From positions 1 through 41,495 of the forward strand of contig JAPLSI010000070.1 of the NCBI GenBank assembly GCA_026398715.1: a DNA stretch of 41,495 bases, written 5' to 3'. Positions 15,656 to 24,805 of this stretch are shown here, one piece after another. The notes beneath the pieces were generated by a model, which ran no database searches, had not been told where the DNA came from, and saw nothing but the letters and a program-made list of their open reading frames with translations. Each line of letters starts with the position of its first letter. The stretch's first letter is position 1. Origin of the DNA: Gammaproteobacteria bacterium. Its GTDB lineage: Bacteria; Pseudomonadota; Gammaproteobacteria; Xanthomonadales; Xanthomonadaceae. Made by a program: the position numbers and the translations under genes.

Positions 15656-16321
15656 TCAGCGGCGGGCTGCGCCCTTGCGTGCCGGCTTCTTCGCGACCTT
15701 CTTGGCGGCCTTCTTCGCAGGCGCCTTCTTGGTGGCTGCGCGGGTCATGCGGCGCCCGGCATTGGTCGCGGCGCGGCCGACTACGGCTTCGGCCTTGCGC
15801 ACGGTTTTCTTGACCTTGGCGGTGGTCTTGCGGACAGCCTTGGTGGCCTTCTTGGTCGCGGCCTTGGCGCCGGTCACGGCCTTGCGCTCTGCCTTCACCA
15901 GCTTCTTCACCACGCGCTTCACGGCGGTCTTGGCGGCGACCTTGCGTGCTGCCTTCTTCGCTGCCGGCTTCCTGGCTGCCGCTTTCTTCGCTGCCGGCTT
16001 CTTGGTGGCCGTCTTCTTTGCAGCTGCCTTCTTGGTGGCCGACTTGCGGGCCGGAGCCTTCTTGGCAACCTTCTTGCGGGCGGCGGCGACGCGCTTGCGG
16101 GCGCTGGTCACTGCATCACCGACGGCATCGCTGGCCTGCTTGGCAACCTTCGCGACCTTTCGGCGCGCCGGTGCGGTGGCCTTGGCCACGGCATCGCCTG
16201 CATTGCGGGCAGCTTGCGAAACGTCGCTTGCCACCGCCGATGCCGCGCTGGAGACCGTATCGGCGGCGCTGGAAATCGCACCACCTATGCCTTTGTTGTT
16301 CCCATTACCTTTGGTGCTCAT
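15656..16321 (-). CDS. Histone H1-like Lys/Ala-rich DNA-binding protein
   Basis: A 221-residue protein of extreme composition. Residues ~15-75 are Ser/Ala-rich amphipathic (SSAADTVSSAASAVASDV). The rest consists of irregular Lys/Ala/Arg repeats (AAKK, ATKK, KKVAKK) typical of eukaryotic H1 tails and bacterial H1-like proteins (Hc1/AlgP-type). It likely coats and condenses DNA or affects transcription. The start ATG at 16319-16321 has GAGGAGG at five bases, among the best in the window, implying high expression. Repeat-driven length variation between strains is expected. Confidence 0.85.
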   Translation of the reverse strand: MSTKGNGNNKGIGGAISSAADTVSSAASAVASDVSQAARNAGDAVAKATAPARRKVAKVAKQASDAVGDAVTSARKRVAAARKKVAKKAPARKSATKKAAAKKTATKKPAAKKAAARKPAAKKAARKVAAKTAVKRVVKKLVKAERKAVTGAKAATKKATKAVRKTTAKVKKTVRKAEAVVGRAATNAGRRMTRAATKKAPAKKAAKKVAKKPARKGAARR

Positions 16322-16552
16322 GGAACCTCCTCGTAGGGTTGGTGTGCACGCAGTCAATCGGACTGTCGCCCGCAGCTTACGCGCTGCAATCCTACTGCTG
16401 AGTGAACAATCTTTACAGTGCAGATGCATCAGTTCGGGGACGCGCTGGCCTGGGTCGGATTCTCGCCCGAACACGCGCGTCGGCCCGACACGCCGTAGTC
16501 GCAGATTTTGGTTATGCTCGTCGCTTCATCCAGACAGCGCGGAGACTTCAAC

Positions 16553-16951
16553 ATGGCATCCATGGCAGGCGACAAGACCGGCAAATTCATCCTTCGCGTC
16601 GCGCTGGGCGCCATCGTCCTGTTGCACGGCATCGCGAAGTTGAAGGGCGGCATCGACCCCATCACCGGCATGGTCACTGCGCAGGGCCTGCCCGCGTTCG
16701 TGGCCTACGGCGTCTATGTCGGCGAGGTGCTGGCGCCATTGATGCTGATCCTGGGCTTCTACGCCCGCCTCGGCGGTGCACTGGTCGCCATCAACATGCT
16801 GGTCGCCTTGTTCCTGGCCCACCGCGCCGACCTGTTTGCCATCAATCCGCAAACCGGCGGCTGGGCGGTCGAGTTGCAGGCACTGATCCTGTTCTCGGCC
16901 ATCACGGTGATGTTGATCGGCCCGGGCAAGGCCGGCATCAACGAGAAATAG
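16553..16951 (+). CDS. DoxX family membrane protein
   Basis: A 132-residue protein with about four membrane segments of the DoxX/SURF4-like fold: FILRVALGAIVLLHGIAKLKGGID, then YGVYVGEVLAPLMLILGF, GALVAINMLVALFL and a final LQALILFSAITVMLI. These small inner-membrane proteins are often linked to oxidative stress or redox partners, but no specific reaction is certain here. ATG 16553 has GGAG at eight bases. It is divergent from the H1-like gene and followed by the radical SAM gene in the same direction after 55 bases. Confidence 0.9.
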   Translation: MASMAGDKTGKFILRVALGAIVLLHGIAKLKGGIDPITGMVTAQGLPAFVAYGVYVGEVLAPLMLILGFYARLGGALVAINMLVALFLAHRADLFAINPQTGGWAVELQALILFSAITVMLIGPGKAGINEK

Positions 16952-16993
16952 ACCGCGCGCCGGGTAGGTCGCAGGCCCTGCGACGGCAAGCGA

Positions 16994-16999
16994 TAAGCT
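16994..16999 (+). promoter_or_regulatory. TAnnnT box, leaderless start of the radical SAM gene
   Basis: TAAGCT ends seven bases before the ATG at 17007; no Shine-Dalgarno sequence is seen. Confidence 0.35.
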
Positions 17000-17006
17000 T
17001 GTCGCC

Positions 17007-18110
17007 ATGGACGAACCCGGCTCCGACGACCCGCGCAAGGCGACTGCGCCCATCAAGGGCCGCGGCTCGTCGTCCCGGCCGGCTGGCCGGTTCGAAAAGA
17101 CGCTGCGCGTAGGCGAGGATGATGGCTGGGGCTCCGTGTACGAGCCCGACGATTCACTGGCGCCCTTCCAGACGACGGTTACCGAAGAAGCCGCGCGCAG
17201 CATCATCAGCCGCAACAAGTCGCCGGACGTCGGCTTCAGCCAGTCCATCAACCCCTATCGCGGTTGCGAGCATGGTTGCGTTTATTGCTTCGCACGTCCA
17301 AGCCACGCCTATCTCGAGCTGTCGCCCGGCCTGGACTTCGAGACGCGGCTGTTCGCCAAGACCAACGCCGTCGATCGCCTGCGCGAGGAACTCGCCAAAC
17401 CCTCGCATGTGCCCGCGCCCATCGCGCTGGGCATCAATACCGACGGCTACCAGCCGATCGAACGGCAATACACGCTGACGCGGGACCTGCTGGCGCTGCT
17501 GGCGGACTGCCGCCACCCGGTCAGCATCGTCACCAAAAGCGCGCTGGTATTGCGCGACCTCGACCTGCTGGCGCCGATGGCGCGGCAGGACCTGGTGCAC
17601 GTGTACTTGTCGGTGACCACCTTGGACAACCGCCTGTCGTCCAGGCTTGAACCCCGCGCCGCGGCGCCGCACACGCGGCTCAAGACCATCGCGGCACTGC
17701 ACGAGGCCGGCATACCGGTGGGCGTGCTGGTGGCGCCGGTCATCCCCATGGTTACCGACAAGGACCTCGAGCACATCCTGGAGGCGGCACGCGAGGCAGG
17801 CGCGGCATCGGCGGGCTATGTGTTGTTGCGCTTGCCGAACGAGCTCAAGCAGGTCTGGCGCGAATGGCTGGACCTGCACTATCCCGACCGCGCCGCGCAC
17901 GTGATGAGCCTGATGCAGCAGATGCACGGCGGCAAGGATTACGACAGCAGCTTCGGTACGCGCATGCGCGGCCAGGGGCCGTTCGCGGATTTGATAAAGC
18001 AGCGTTTCGACAAGGCCTACAAACGGCTGGGCTTCCAACGCCTGCCCGAGCTCGACGAAAGCCAGTTCGTCGCGCCACGCAAGCCGTCGCCGCAAGGGCA
18101 GTTGTTCTAG
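17007..18110 (+). CDS. PA0069 family radical SAM protein
   Basis: A 367-residue radical S-adenosylmethionine enzyme. The iron-sulfur cluster motif is CEHGCVYC (Cys87, Cys91, Cys94), preceded by SINPYRGC, which is typical of the PA0069 family. These enzymes are related to spore photoproduct lyase-like proteins but lack a proven substrate. The TIM-barrel part runs to about residue 290 (for example LGINTDGYQPIERQYTLTRDLL, SIVTKSALVLRDLDLL). The C-terminus has the GKDYDSSFGTRMRGQGPFADLI stretch common to the family. The last four bases overlap the convergent S9 peptidase. Confidence 0.93.
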   Translation: MDEPGSDDPRKATAPIKGRGSSSRPAGRFEKTLRVGEDDGWGSVYEPDDSLAPFQTTVTEEAARSIISRNKSPDVGFSQSINPYRGCEHGCVYCFARPSHAYLELSPGLDFETRLFAKTNAVDRLREELAKPSHVPAPIALGINTDGYQPIERQYTLTRDLLALLADCRHPVSIVTKSALVLRDLDLLAPMARQDLVHVYLSVTTLDNRLSSRLEPRAAAPHTRLKTIAALHEAGIPVGVLVAPVIPMVTDKDLEHILEAAREAGAASAGYVLLRLPNELKQVWREWLDLHYPDRAAHVMSLMQQMHGGKDYDSSFGTRMRGQGPFADLIKQRFDKAYKRLGFQRLPELDESQFVAPRKPSPQGQLF

Positions 18111-20068
18111 CCGCCGCCGGCCGTGGCTGTATTTGCCGTGGCGTCCCTGGCCGGGCCGATGTACTTGTCCAGGAACATCACCAACCGCGTGTAGAAATCC
18201 AACTGGTGCCGCTCCAGCATCAGGCTGTGGCCGGTTGCCGAGTATTCGATCAGTTCGACCGGCTGCTTGCGCTTGGCCAGCTCGCTCGCCATCAGCTTGG
18301 CGTGCTTCACGTCCACGCGGGCATCGCGCGCGCCGTGGGCCAGCAACACCGGCACGCCGATCCTGTCGGCCAGCAGCGCGGGTGAATTGGCTGCCAGCTC
18401 GGCCTGGTCCTCACCCAGAACACGCTTGAGATAGAGCTGGCCGAAGTCGCTGCGCCGGATGCTGCCCCACTTGTACATCTTGGCCAGGTCGAACACGCCG
18501 GACAGGCCGACTGCACACTGGTAGAGGCCGGGCTCGCGGATCGGGCCCATCAACGCCGCATACGCGCCGTAACTGGCGCCATAGATACAGATGCGCTTCG
18601 CATCGGCGATCCCCTGCGCGATGGCCCACCTGGTCGCATCGGTCACATCGTCCTGCATCGCGCGACCCCACTGTCGGGTACCACGATCGATAAACTCGCG
18701 CCCATAGCCGCCCGAGCCCCGGAAGTTAACCTGCAATACCGCGTAGCCGTGTTGCGCCAGGATCTGCAACTCCGGGTCGTAGCCCCAGACATCGGTGACC
18801 TCGTAGGGTCCGCCGTGCGGCAGCACGACCAGAGGAAGATTCTTGCCCGACGAGCCGGGCGGCAAGGTCAGCAGGCCATGCAAGGGCAACCCATCGCGCG
18901 ATGGGAAGGACACGCCCCGTTGCGGACCCTGCTTGAGTGGATCGATCCAGGGATTGGTGCGGGTGATGATCTTCGCCTTGCGCGCCACCCGATCGAACAG
19001 GTAGAAGGCGCCGGGTTCGCGATCGCTGTAGACGAACACCACCAGCATGTTGCCGTCCTTGCTGGCGCTGGCCACGTCGGCCAGGCGGCCAGGGAAGGCG
19101 GCCTGCAGTTCCGCCAGCATCTTCGCGTCGGCGTCGTCGGGCCGCCAGAAGTGGTACCTGGGCTGGGTCGGCCCATACAACGCGCCGATCAGTTCCTTGC
19201 CATCGAGCGAACCGACGAAATCGACCGGATCGGTGTCGGGATCGGCGTAGAGCTCGGTGCGGTTGCCAGTGGCGAACTCGTAGCGTTCGATCACATCCGG
19301 ACCATGCTTGCGCTGGCTTTGCAGGAAGCCCGACGAACCGTCGCGCGCCACTGCCACGGGAACAACTTCCAGCCCGGTCTTGCTGCCATCGTTGATCAGC
19401 GTCCATTCGGCATTGCCCGGCGAACGCACGTAGGCCTTGCTGGTGCCGTCGTCTTCCCACTTGATGGCGAAGCCGGCGTTGGCCTGGCGGTTGGCGATCA
19501 GTTGCGTGTCCTTGGGGCCCGACAGCAACAATTCGCCGCGCTTGATCAGCCGCTTGATGTCCGACTTGCGGATCTCCGGCACGTTGCAGCCACCGCCGTC
19601 CGGATGGAAGCCGCAGGTGGACACCAGGATGTGGTCGGGGTCGTCCTTGACCACGGCGAAGAAGTTGCCGGGCAACTCGAACGGCTTCGATCCGTCGGTG
19701 GGCATGATGACCAGGATGGGTTCGATCGCCGCATAGCCATCCACGGGGTCGATGCGCGTGGCGCCGATGATCAGCCGCGAATCATCCACCCACGACAAAT
19801 CGGTGATTGCGCCATTGGCGCCCGGGTCGAAGGTGATGATGGGCGAAAGGTCTTCGCGCTTGTGCAAGGTGACACTGGCGACCTTGCCGGTGGTGCGGGC
19901 GATGGCCAGCAACTTGCCGTCGGGCGAAATCGAGATCTGGTTGAACTCCGCCTCGCGCAGCAGGCTGCGGGTGACTTCATCCGCGGTGACCGGCGACTTG
20001 GCGAGGGCAACGGGACCGACGATCGCCAATGCCGCGATCAGTGCGCCAAACAATCGAAGGGGTGGCAT
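18107..20068 (-). CDS. Secreted S9 family prolyl oligopeptidase-like peptidase
   Basis: A 653-residue exported serine peptidase. A signal peptide (about 1-23, ending VALAKS) is followed by a beta-propeller-like N-terminal domain (about 30-380), then an alpha/beta-hydrolase domain. The catalytic triad is visible as Ser499 in YGASYGAY, Asp582 in HGARDARVD and His614 in SATGHSLM. Enzymes of this group act on short peptides in the periplasm. A GGPYEV loop precedes the hydrolase core as usual. The stop overlaps the radical SAM stop by four bases. The start ATG is preceded by a weak GGAA element. Confidence 0.93.
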   Translation of the reverse strand: MPPLRLFGALIAALAIVGPVALAKSPVTADEVTRSLLREAEFNQISISPDGKLLAIARTTGKVASVTLHKREDLSPIITFDPGANGAITDLSWVDDSRLIIGATRIDPVDGYAAIEPILVIMPTDGSKPFELPGNFFAVVKDDPDHILVSTCGFHPDGGGCNVPEIRKSDIKRLIKRGELLLSGPKDTQLIANRQANAGFAIKWEDDGTSKAYVRSPGNAEWTLINDGSKTGLEVVPVAVARDGSSGFLQSQRKHGPDVIERYEFATGNRTELYADPDTDPVDFVGSLDGKELIGALYGPTQPRYHFWRPDDADAKMLAELQAAFPGRLADVASASKDGNMLVVFVYSDREPGAFYLFDRVARKAKIITRTNPWIDPLKQGPQRGVSFPSRDGLPLHGLLTLPPGSSGKNLPLVVLPHGGPYEVTDVWGYDPELQILAQHGYAVLQVNFRGSGGYGREFIDRGTRQWGRAMQDDVTDATRWAIAQGIADAKRICIYGASYGAYAALMGPIREPGLYQCAVGLSGVFDLAKMYKWGSIRRSDFGQLYLKRVLGEDQAELAANSPALLADRIGVPVLLAHGARDARVDVKHAKLMASELAKRKQPVELIEYSATGHSLMLERHQLDFYTRLVMFLDKYIGPARDATANTATAGGG

Positions 20069-20249
20069 CGGATTTCCGTGTCGGGGGCTGGGCCGGGGTT
20101 GGCGTCAACATATAGCAGGCCTGCCAGCCGACGCCATAGTCAATTTCCTGATCGTGGCGTCATTCACTCGCAACCCGGCGTGGGGTCGCGGTTCATCGGA
20201 CAGGCGTAGCGTTGATCAAACACAGCATGAGGCAGGCCCCATCGAAGAC

Positions 20250-20471
20250 ATGACCCCTCCCCCACCCAGTCGAGGAAGCGTTGATTCCAGCTCTCCACCC
20301 ACCCTCGTTGACATGGGCGACGCCACATTGGTCCATTATTGGAGCGAGCGACTGGGCGCTTCCGAGGCAAGAATCCGCGAAGCGATGCGCGAAGTCGGGC
20401 GCGACAGCCAGATCGTTCAGCTTTACCTCAGTCGTGCTTCGTGGCCGATCGCCCGGCACATCAATCAATGA
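20250..20471 (+). CDS. DUF3606 domain-containing small protein
   Basis: A 73-residue protein. The last ~50 residues match the DUF3606 pattern: HYWSERLGASEARIREAM, then EVGRDSQIVQLYLS. The family is short, cytoplasmic and of unknown role, with a helix-turn-helix-like look. I start at ATG 20250; a later in-frame ATG at 20313 would leave just the domain. It is followed 16 bases later by a receiver-only response regulator on the same strand. Confidence 0.75.
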   Translation: MTPPPPSRGSVDSSSPPTLVDMGDATLVHYWSERLGASEARIREAMREVGRDSQIVQLYLSRASWPIARHINQ

Positions 20472-20487
20472 CATTGGACAGAACTGC

Positions 20488-20889
20488 ATGAGCACCAAGA
20501 ATTCCCGCATCCTGGTCGTGGACGATCAATTCGCCAGCCGCGACGCCCTTGAACTCTTCCTGCAGGGCGAGGGCTACATCACCGACAGCGCCGACAACGG
20601 CAAACATGCGTTGATGCTGATCGCAGAACGCCTGCCCGACCTGATCGTGCTCGACATCACCATGCCGGGCATGGATGGGTACGAAGTCGCGCACCTGCTC
20701 AAGTCCAATTCCGAAACCGCCGATATCCCCATCATCATGGTGACCGGACATTCGGGACGCGCCGCCAAAGTGGTGGGCCTGAGCACCGGTGTCGAAGATT
20801 ACATGACCAAGCCGATTGATCCGACCGAGCTCGGCCTGAAGGTGCGCAACCTGTTGCGGCTTCGTGCCAACGCGAAGTCATCCGACTAG
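20488..20889 (+). CDS. Single-domain response regulator (receiver only)
   Basis: A 133-residue CheY-like receiver. The acidic pair Asp12/Asp13, the phosphate-accepting Asp56 (IVLDITMPGMDG), Thr86 and Lys108 (MTKPID) are all present, so it should be phosphorylated. There is no output domain, and no histidine kinase gene in the window, so it probably acts by binding a target or passing phosphate onward. It lies directly downstream of the DUF3606 gene, perhaps in the same transcript. Confidence 0.92.
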   Translation: MSTKNSRILVVDDQFASRDALELFLQGEGYITDSADNGKHALMLIAERLPDLIVLDITMPGMDGYEVAHLLKSNSETADIPIIMVTGHSGRAAKVVGLSTGVEDYMTKPIDPTELGLKVRNLLRLRANAKSSD

Positions 20890-20933
20890 ACCCGCAGCCA
20901 TCAGTCGGCTCGGCGACCACCGGACAGTTGGCG

Positions 20934-20939
20934 TATCCT
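20934..20939 (+). promoter_or_regulatory. TAnnnT box, leaderless start of the DUF1456 gene
   Basis: TATCCT ends seven bases before ATG 20947 and there is no Shine-Dalgarno sequence. Confidence 0.35.
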
Positions 20940-20946
20940 TGCCACC

Positions 20947-21417
20947 ATGACCAACAACGACATCCTGCGCAGCATCCGCTACATGCTCGACCTCAGCGAC
21001 AGCAAGATCGTCGAGATCGCCAAGCTTGCCGACCCCGACCTGGCCCTCGACAAGGACCAGGTGCAAGCCTTCCTGAAGAAGGACATGGACGAAGGCTATG
21101 CCGAATGCAGCGACCGCGTGTTCGCGCATTTCCTGGATGGACTGGTCGTGCATTTTCGCGGCAAGGATCCGAACCAGCCACCGCGGCCGGTGGAGAAGCG
21201 CATTACCAACAACGTGGTGCTGAAGAAGCTTCGCGTCGCCTTCGAGATGAAGGACGTGGACATGCACCAGGTGTTCGAGGACGCAGGGTTCCCGGTTTCG
21301 AAGCCCGAACTGTCGGCGCTGTTCCGCCAGCCCGACCACAAGCACTTCCGCGCCTGCGGCGACCAGATCCTGCGCAATTTCCTGAAGGGCCTGACGCTGC
21401 GCATGCGCGGGGCCTGA
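20947..21417 (+). CDS. DUF1456 family protein (YehS-like)
   Basis: A 156-residue protein with the two-fold DUF1456 layout. The first half has NNDILRSIRYMLDLSDSKIVEI, with FLKKDMDEGYAECSD. The second half repeats it as ITNNVVLKKLRVAFEMKDVDMHQVF, with FRQPDHKHFRACGDQILRNFLKGL. The family is soluble and its function is unknown; the internal duplication suggests a pseudo-symmetric helical bundle. Good family match over the whole length. Confidence 0.92.
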   Translation: MTNNDILRSIRYMLDLSDSKIVEIAKLADPDLALDKDQVQAFLKKDMDEGYAECSDRVFAHFLDGLVVHFRGKDPNQPPRPVEKRITNNVVLKKLRVAFEMKDVDMHQVFEDAGFPVSKPELSALFRQPDHKHFRACGDQILRNFLKGLTLRMRGA

Positions 21418-21496
21418 TTCCGCGTAGACATCACTCGTGGCAAAATCCGGATTCGACCAACATTGACCATCCGCAGATGGCGGAACAGGGGACCAC

Positions 21497-23098
21497 GTGC
21501 GCAAATTGGGACTGACGGCAATTCTCGCCACGCTGCCCGCGGTCGCTGCCGCGACCAACGCGGGCATGACCAACCGCATCGTCGATGCCGCCTACAACCA
21601 TGGCGAGGTCATGCAGACCGCCGCGCATCTCACCGACCAGATCGGTAGCCGGCTCACCAATTCCCCCGGCATGCGCGAGGCCGAGCGCTGGACGCAGCAG
21701 CAGTTCAAGCAATGGGGCCTGCAGAACGTGCGTGCCGAAGGCTTCGATTTCGGCCGCGGCTGGTGGACCGAATCCTCGAGCCTGCGCATGACCGCGCCCC
21801 GGCCCATCATGCTGCGCGCCATCCCCATCGCCTGGACCCCGGCGACCAAGGGCACGATTTCCGCGCCGATCGTGGTGGCGCCGATCAGCGATGAAAAACA
21901 CTTTGCCGAATGGAAGGGAAAACTGGCCGGCAAGATCGTGCTGGTCACCCTGCCGGCCGCACCGAAGGATGCGACCGAGGTTCCGTTCCAGCGCATGACC
22001 GATTCCCAGATCAAGGAGCTCGACAGTTTTGAAGCGCCCAACCACGACCCGGACTCGATCAAGCCGGGCCTGAAGCGTCGCACCTTTGCCCTGAAACTCG
22101 ATGCGTTCCTGAAATCGGAAGGTGCGCTCGCCTGGGCCCGCATGGGCCGTCGGCCGAACGGGCTGGTGGGCGGCGATGGCTACAACTACAAGGTCGGCCA
22201 GACGCCGCAATTGCCCGCCGTCGAGATCGCTGCCGAGGACTATCGCCGTCTCGCCCGCCTGGCAAAGCTCGGCCCGGTGTCGCTGGAATTGAACAACAAC
22301 GTGCACTTCGAAGACGCCGACCACCGCGCGTACAACATCATCGCGGAAATTCCCGGCAGCGATCCCGGCGCAGGCTACGTAATGGCGGGCGCCCACCTCG
22401 ACAGCTGGATGGCCGCCGACGGCGCCGCCGACAATGCCGCGGGCAGTTCGGTGGTGATGGAGTCGGCGCGGATCCTGTCGAGCCTGGGCGTGCAGCCGAA
22501 GCGCACCATCCGTTTCGTGCTGTGGTCGGGCGAGGAACAGGGCACCCTGGGCTCGTACGCCTACGTTGAAAAATATCTCGCCAGGCGTCCGCCAGTGACC
22601 GATCCGGAACTCGCCGCGGCCGGACCGGGCATGGCCAGCCGCGTATCTTTTCCGGCGACGCCGCTGCCCGGCTTCAAGGACATGACGGCCTACTTCAACA
22701 TGGACAACGGCTCGGGAAAGATTCGCGGCATCCACGCCGAGGGCAACTTCGCCGCGGTGCCCGTGCTGCGTTCGTGGCTGGCGCCGTTTGCAAGCCTGGG
22801 CGCCAGCGCGGTGGTCGCCAAGCCAACCGGCGCGACCGACCACGTCGGCATGGTGAAGCTGGGCCTGCCGGCATTCCAGTTCATCCAGGATCCGCTGGAC
22901 TACAGCTCCACCGTGCATCATTCCAGCGCCGACAGCTTCGACCACCTGCGCGCGGACGACTTGCGCCAGGCTTCGGTCATCATGGCCAGCCTGTTGCTGA
23001 CCGCGGCAAACACCGACAAGCCGATCCCGGCCAACGTGTTGCCCTCGCAGCCTGCCGACAGCGATCCCTTCCGTTACAAGGATCCCAGCCTCGACTGA
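21497..23098 (+). CDS. Secreted M28 family zinc peptidase
   Basis: A 533-residue exported aminopeptidase-like enzyme. A short signal peptide (about 1-19) comes first, then a protease-associated-type insertion region (about 100-270), then the M28 core. Metal-site motifs are visible: GAHLDSW (His300) with DGAADNAAG (Asp312), LWSGEEQGTLGS, NMDNGSG, and a late His in SSTVHHSSADSFD. The start is GTG 21497 after AGGGG at five bases. It ends in a 25-base convergent overlap with the phage-tail tube gene. It probably digests peptides outside the cytoplasm, like the S9 enzyme nearby. Confidence 0.92.
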   Translation: MRKLGLTAILATLPAVAAATNAGMTNRIVDAAYNHGEVMQTAAHLTDQIGSRLTNSPGMREAERWTQQQFKQWGLQNVRAEGFDFGRGWWTESSSLRMTAPRPIMLRAIPIAWTPATKGTISAPIVVAPISDEKHFAEWKGKLAGKIVLVTLPAAPKDATEVPFQRMTDSQIKELDSFEAPNHDPDSIKPGLKRRTFALKLDAFLKSEGALAWARMGRRPNGLVGGDGYNYKVGQTPQLPAVEIAAEDYRRLARLAKLGPVSLELNNNVHFEDADHRAYNIIAEIPGSDPGAGYVMAGAHLDSWMAADGAADNAAGSSVVMESARILSSLGVQPKRTIRFVLWSGEEQGTLGSYAYVEKYLARRPPVTDPELAAAGPGMASRVSFPATPLPGFKDMTAYFNMDNGSGKIRGIHAEGNFAAVPVLRSWLAPFASLGASAVVAKPTGATDHVGMVKLGLPAFQFIQDPLDYSSTVHHSSADSFDHLRADDLRQASVIMASLLLTAANTDKPIPANVLPSQPADSDPFRYKDPSLD

Positions 23099-23520
23099 GC
23101 GGCCACACCTGCCGTTCCTTCTCCTTCCCACCCCCCGTTCTGCAACGTCAACTTCTCGATGGCGACCGCATTGGCGTCGGCATCCAGGTCGGACACCGAC
23201 TGGCATTCCGATACCCAGCAGCGCCGGATCCGGTAGGCCAGCGCAGGCACACCAGCCTCGTCGCAGACCTCCACGATCAGGTCCCTGCGAATGTCCTCGA
23301 GCGAAAATTCACGGGCCGGGTCCGCGTCGAAAGCCTCGACGCCATGCGTCCAGCGCTCGAACTCGGGGTCGTGGGTAACGCCCCGTTCAAGGGTAATCGC
23401 CTTGCGGTCCAACCCTGACATCTTGCTGGCGCCGGCGACATAGCGGCCGTCCCAACTGATGCGGAACTTGAAGTTCCGGTAGGGATCCAGGCGCTGGGAA
23501 TCGATGGTTTGTCGTGGCAT
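23074..23520 (-). CDS. Contractile-tail tube protein (gp19-like)
   Basis: A 148-residue protein of the T4 gp19-type tail-tube family, the inner tube of contractile phage tails and tail-derived injection machines. The N-terminus DPYRNFKFRISWDGRYVAGASKMSGL, followed by ERGVTHDPEFERW, is diagnostic; the C-terminal part ends in a beta strand and a short tail (KLTLQNGGWEGE). Start ATG has AGGAGGC, and the sheath gene stop lies inside this site, nine bases upstream, so the two are coupled. The gene converges on and overlaps the M28 peptidase by 25 bases. No other tail genes are near. Confidence 0.92.
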   Translation of the reverse strand: MPRQTIDSQRLDPYRNFKFRISWDGRYVAGASKMSGLDRKAITLERGVTHDPEFERWTHGVEAFDADPAREFSLEDIRRDLIVEVCDEAGVPALAYRIRRCWVSECQSVSDLDADANAVAIEKLTLQNGGWEGEGTAGVAAQSRLGSL

Positions 23521-23529
23521 GCAGGCCTC

Positions 23530-24699
23530 CTAGGGAGCGCTGTCGCCCATCCTGTTCTGGAACCTGATCAACAGGAATTCCCCGGGCCGGGATGGCGCGA
23601 ATCCCACCTCGATATTCATGACCCCGTCCGCCATTTCGGACTGCGTGGTGGTGTCGCGGCCACAGTGCACGTAGTAGGCATTCTCCGGCTTGTTTCCCTG
23701 CAGGGCACCGGCCCGGAAAAGTCCATGCATGAACGTGTCTATGTCGCGGCGCACCTTCGACCAGGTCGATTCGTCGTTGATCTCGAACACGGTCCATTGC
23801 GTGCCGCGGTGGATGCTTTCCATGATGTAGAGCGCCAGTCGCCGCAGCGGGACGTACTTGTACGGGTCACCCCGCGAATCCGCGCCAGCCAGCGTCCGCG
23901 CTCCCCAGACCAGGTAGCCTCGACCTGGAAAGTGTCGCAGTACGTTTATCCGATTCGCGTTGAGCGCTTCGTTCTCGGCATTGGAAATGGCCATCGCCAG
24001 ACCGGTTACACCGCCAAGATAGGCATCCATGCCTGCCGGAGCCTTCCAGACACCCCGGTTGTTGTCGATACGCGCGACCACGCCCGCAACCGGACCTGAT
24101 GCCGCGATGGTCAATTGAAGCCTGCCGTCAAGCGGGTCGGAAATTTGCAGTCCGGGAAAGTAGAGCGCGGCATTGGGCGACGGCACCAGGCTATCGGCCC
24201 ATGCGCCGACATCGGCTGCCGTCCTTGCCTTCGGTGGATCCACCAGATAGAAGGCGCGCCTGGATTCGCACAGCGCAATCGCGGCGTCGGCCACCGCGGC
24301 AGCATCGGCATCTGCCAAGTCGAATGTTTCCGGAATGCACAGCAGGTTGAAATCCACCGAGTCCAGCAGGGCGTTCATTCCCGTCGCAGGTGTCCCGCCA
24401 ATCAGCTCGTCCGCGATCGATGCGCTGCCGTCGGAACCCACCCGCACCACGACCGCGCGTCGACCGCCGTTGAGGAAGAAATGGTGGACCGCGTATGACA
24501 GCGGGCTGTTGCGGTCCAGGCCGCCGAATTCGCGATTGAAATCCGCGAACGAGTCGATGCCGACCGGTTGGTCCGGCAAGCCCTGTCCGATGTGACCGAC
24601 GAACGCAGTGACCGACGTTCCCACGCCGGCGATCAGGCGGGAACCGACGCTGGGCGCTTCTTCGACGTAGAAGCCTGGGTAGCTGGGCGGTTGCGGCAC
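23530..24699 (-). CDS. Contractile-tail sheath protein
   Basis: A 389-residue tail sheath subunit. The N-terminus PSYPGFYVEEAPS is the usual start of sheath proteins. The C-terminal domain (AQWTVFEIN-like GTQWTVFEINDESTWSKVRRDIDTF..., then IEVGFAPSRPGEFLLIRF) forms the inner conserved ring that grips the tube. I choose GTG 24697-24699 because it has a strong AGGAGG nine bases upstream and gives the normal N-terminus; an ATG at 24732 would add 11 odd residues. The protein is complete, but short of the large decoration domains of big phages. It is first in a two-gene unit with the tube gene. Confidence 0.92.
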   Translation of the reverse strand: MPQPPSYPGFYVEEAPSVGSRLIAGVGTSVTAFVGHIGQGLPDQPVGIDSFADFNREFGGLDRNSPLSYAVHHFFLNGGRRAVVVRVGSDGSASIADELIGGTPATGMNALLDSVDFNLLCIPETFDLADADAAAVADAAIALCESRRAFYLVDPPKARTAADVGAWADSLVPSPNAALYFPGLQISDPLDGRLQLTIAASGPVAGVVARIDNNRGVWKAPAGMDAYLGGVTGLAMAISNAENEALNANRINVLRHFPGRGYLVWGARTLAGADSRGDPYKYVPLRRLALYIMESIHRGTQWTVFEINDESTWSKVRRDIDTFMHGLFRAGALQGNKPENAYYVHCGRDTTTQSEMADGVMNIEVGFAPSRPGEFLLIRFQNRMGDSAP

Positions 24700-24805
24700 G
24701 GGCCGGTCCCTCCTGCTGAAAGGGGACTGCATCCGAAGACACGTCGCACCCGCCGCAAACCGGCCACCACTTCCGTGGCCGTGGATTTGGGCGATACTCC
24801 GGCGC

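Noticed and set aside
18749..20209. Long plus-strand open frame across the S9 peptidase
   Set aside because: Antisense shadow; the minus strand has the full catalytic triad and signal peptide.
21431..23206. Long open frame (591 codons) on the minus strand across the M28 peptidase
   Set aside because: It is antisense to a gene with clear family motifs; its translation is Arg/Gly/His-rich without domains, as expected of shadow frames in GC-rich DNA.
23074..24699. Prophage considered for the sheath/tube pair
   Set aside because: No integrase, attachment repeats, capsid, lysis or regulator genes flank it within the window.
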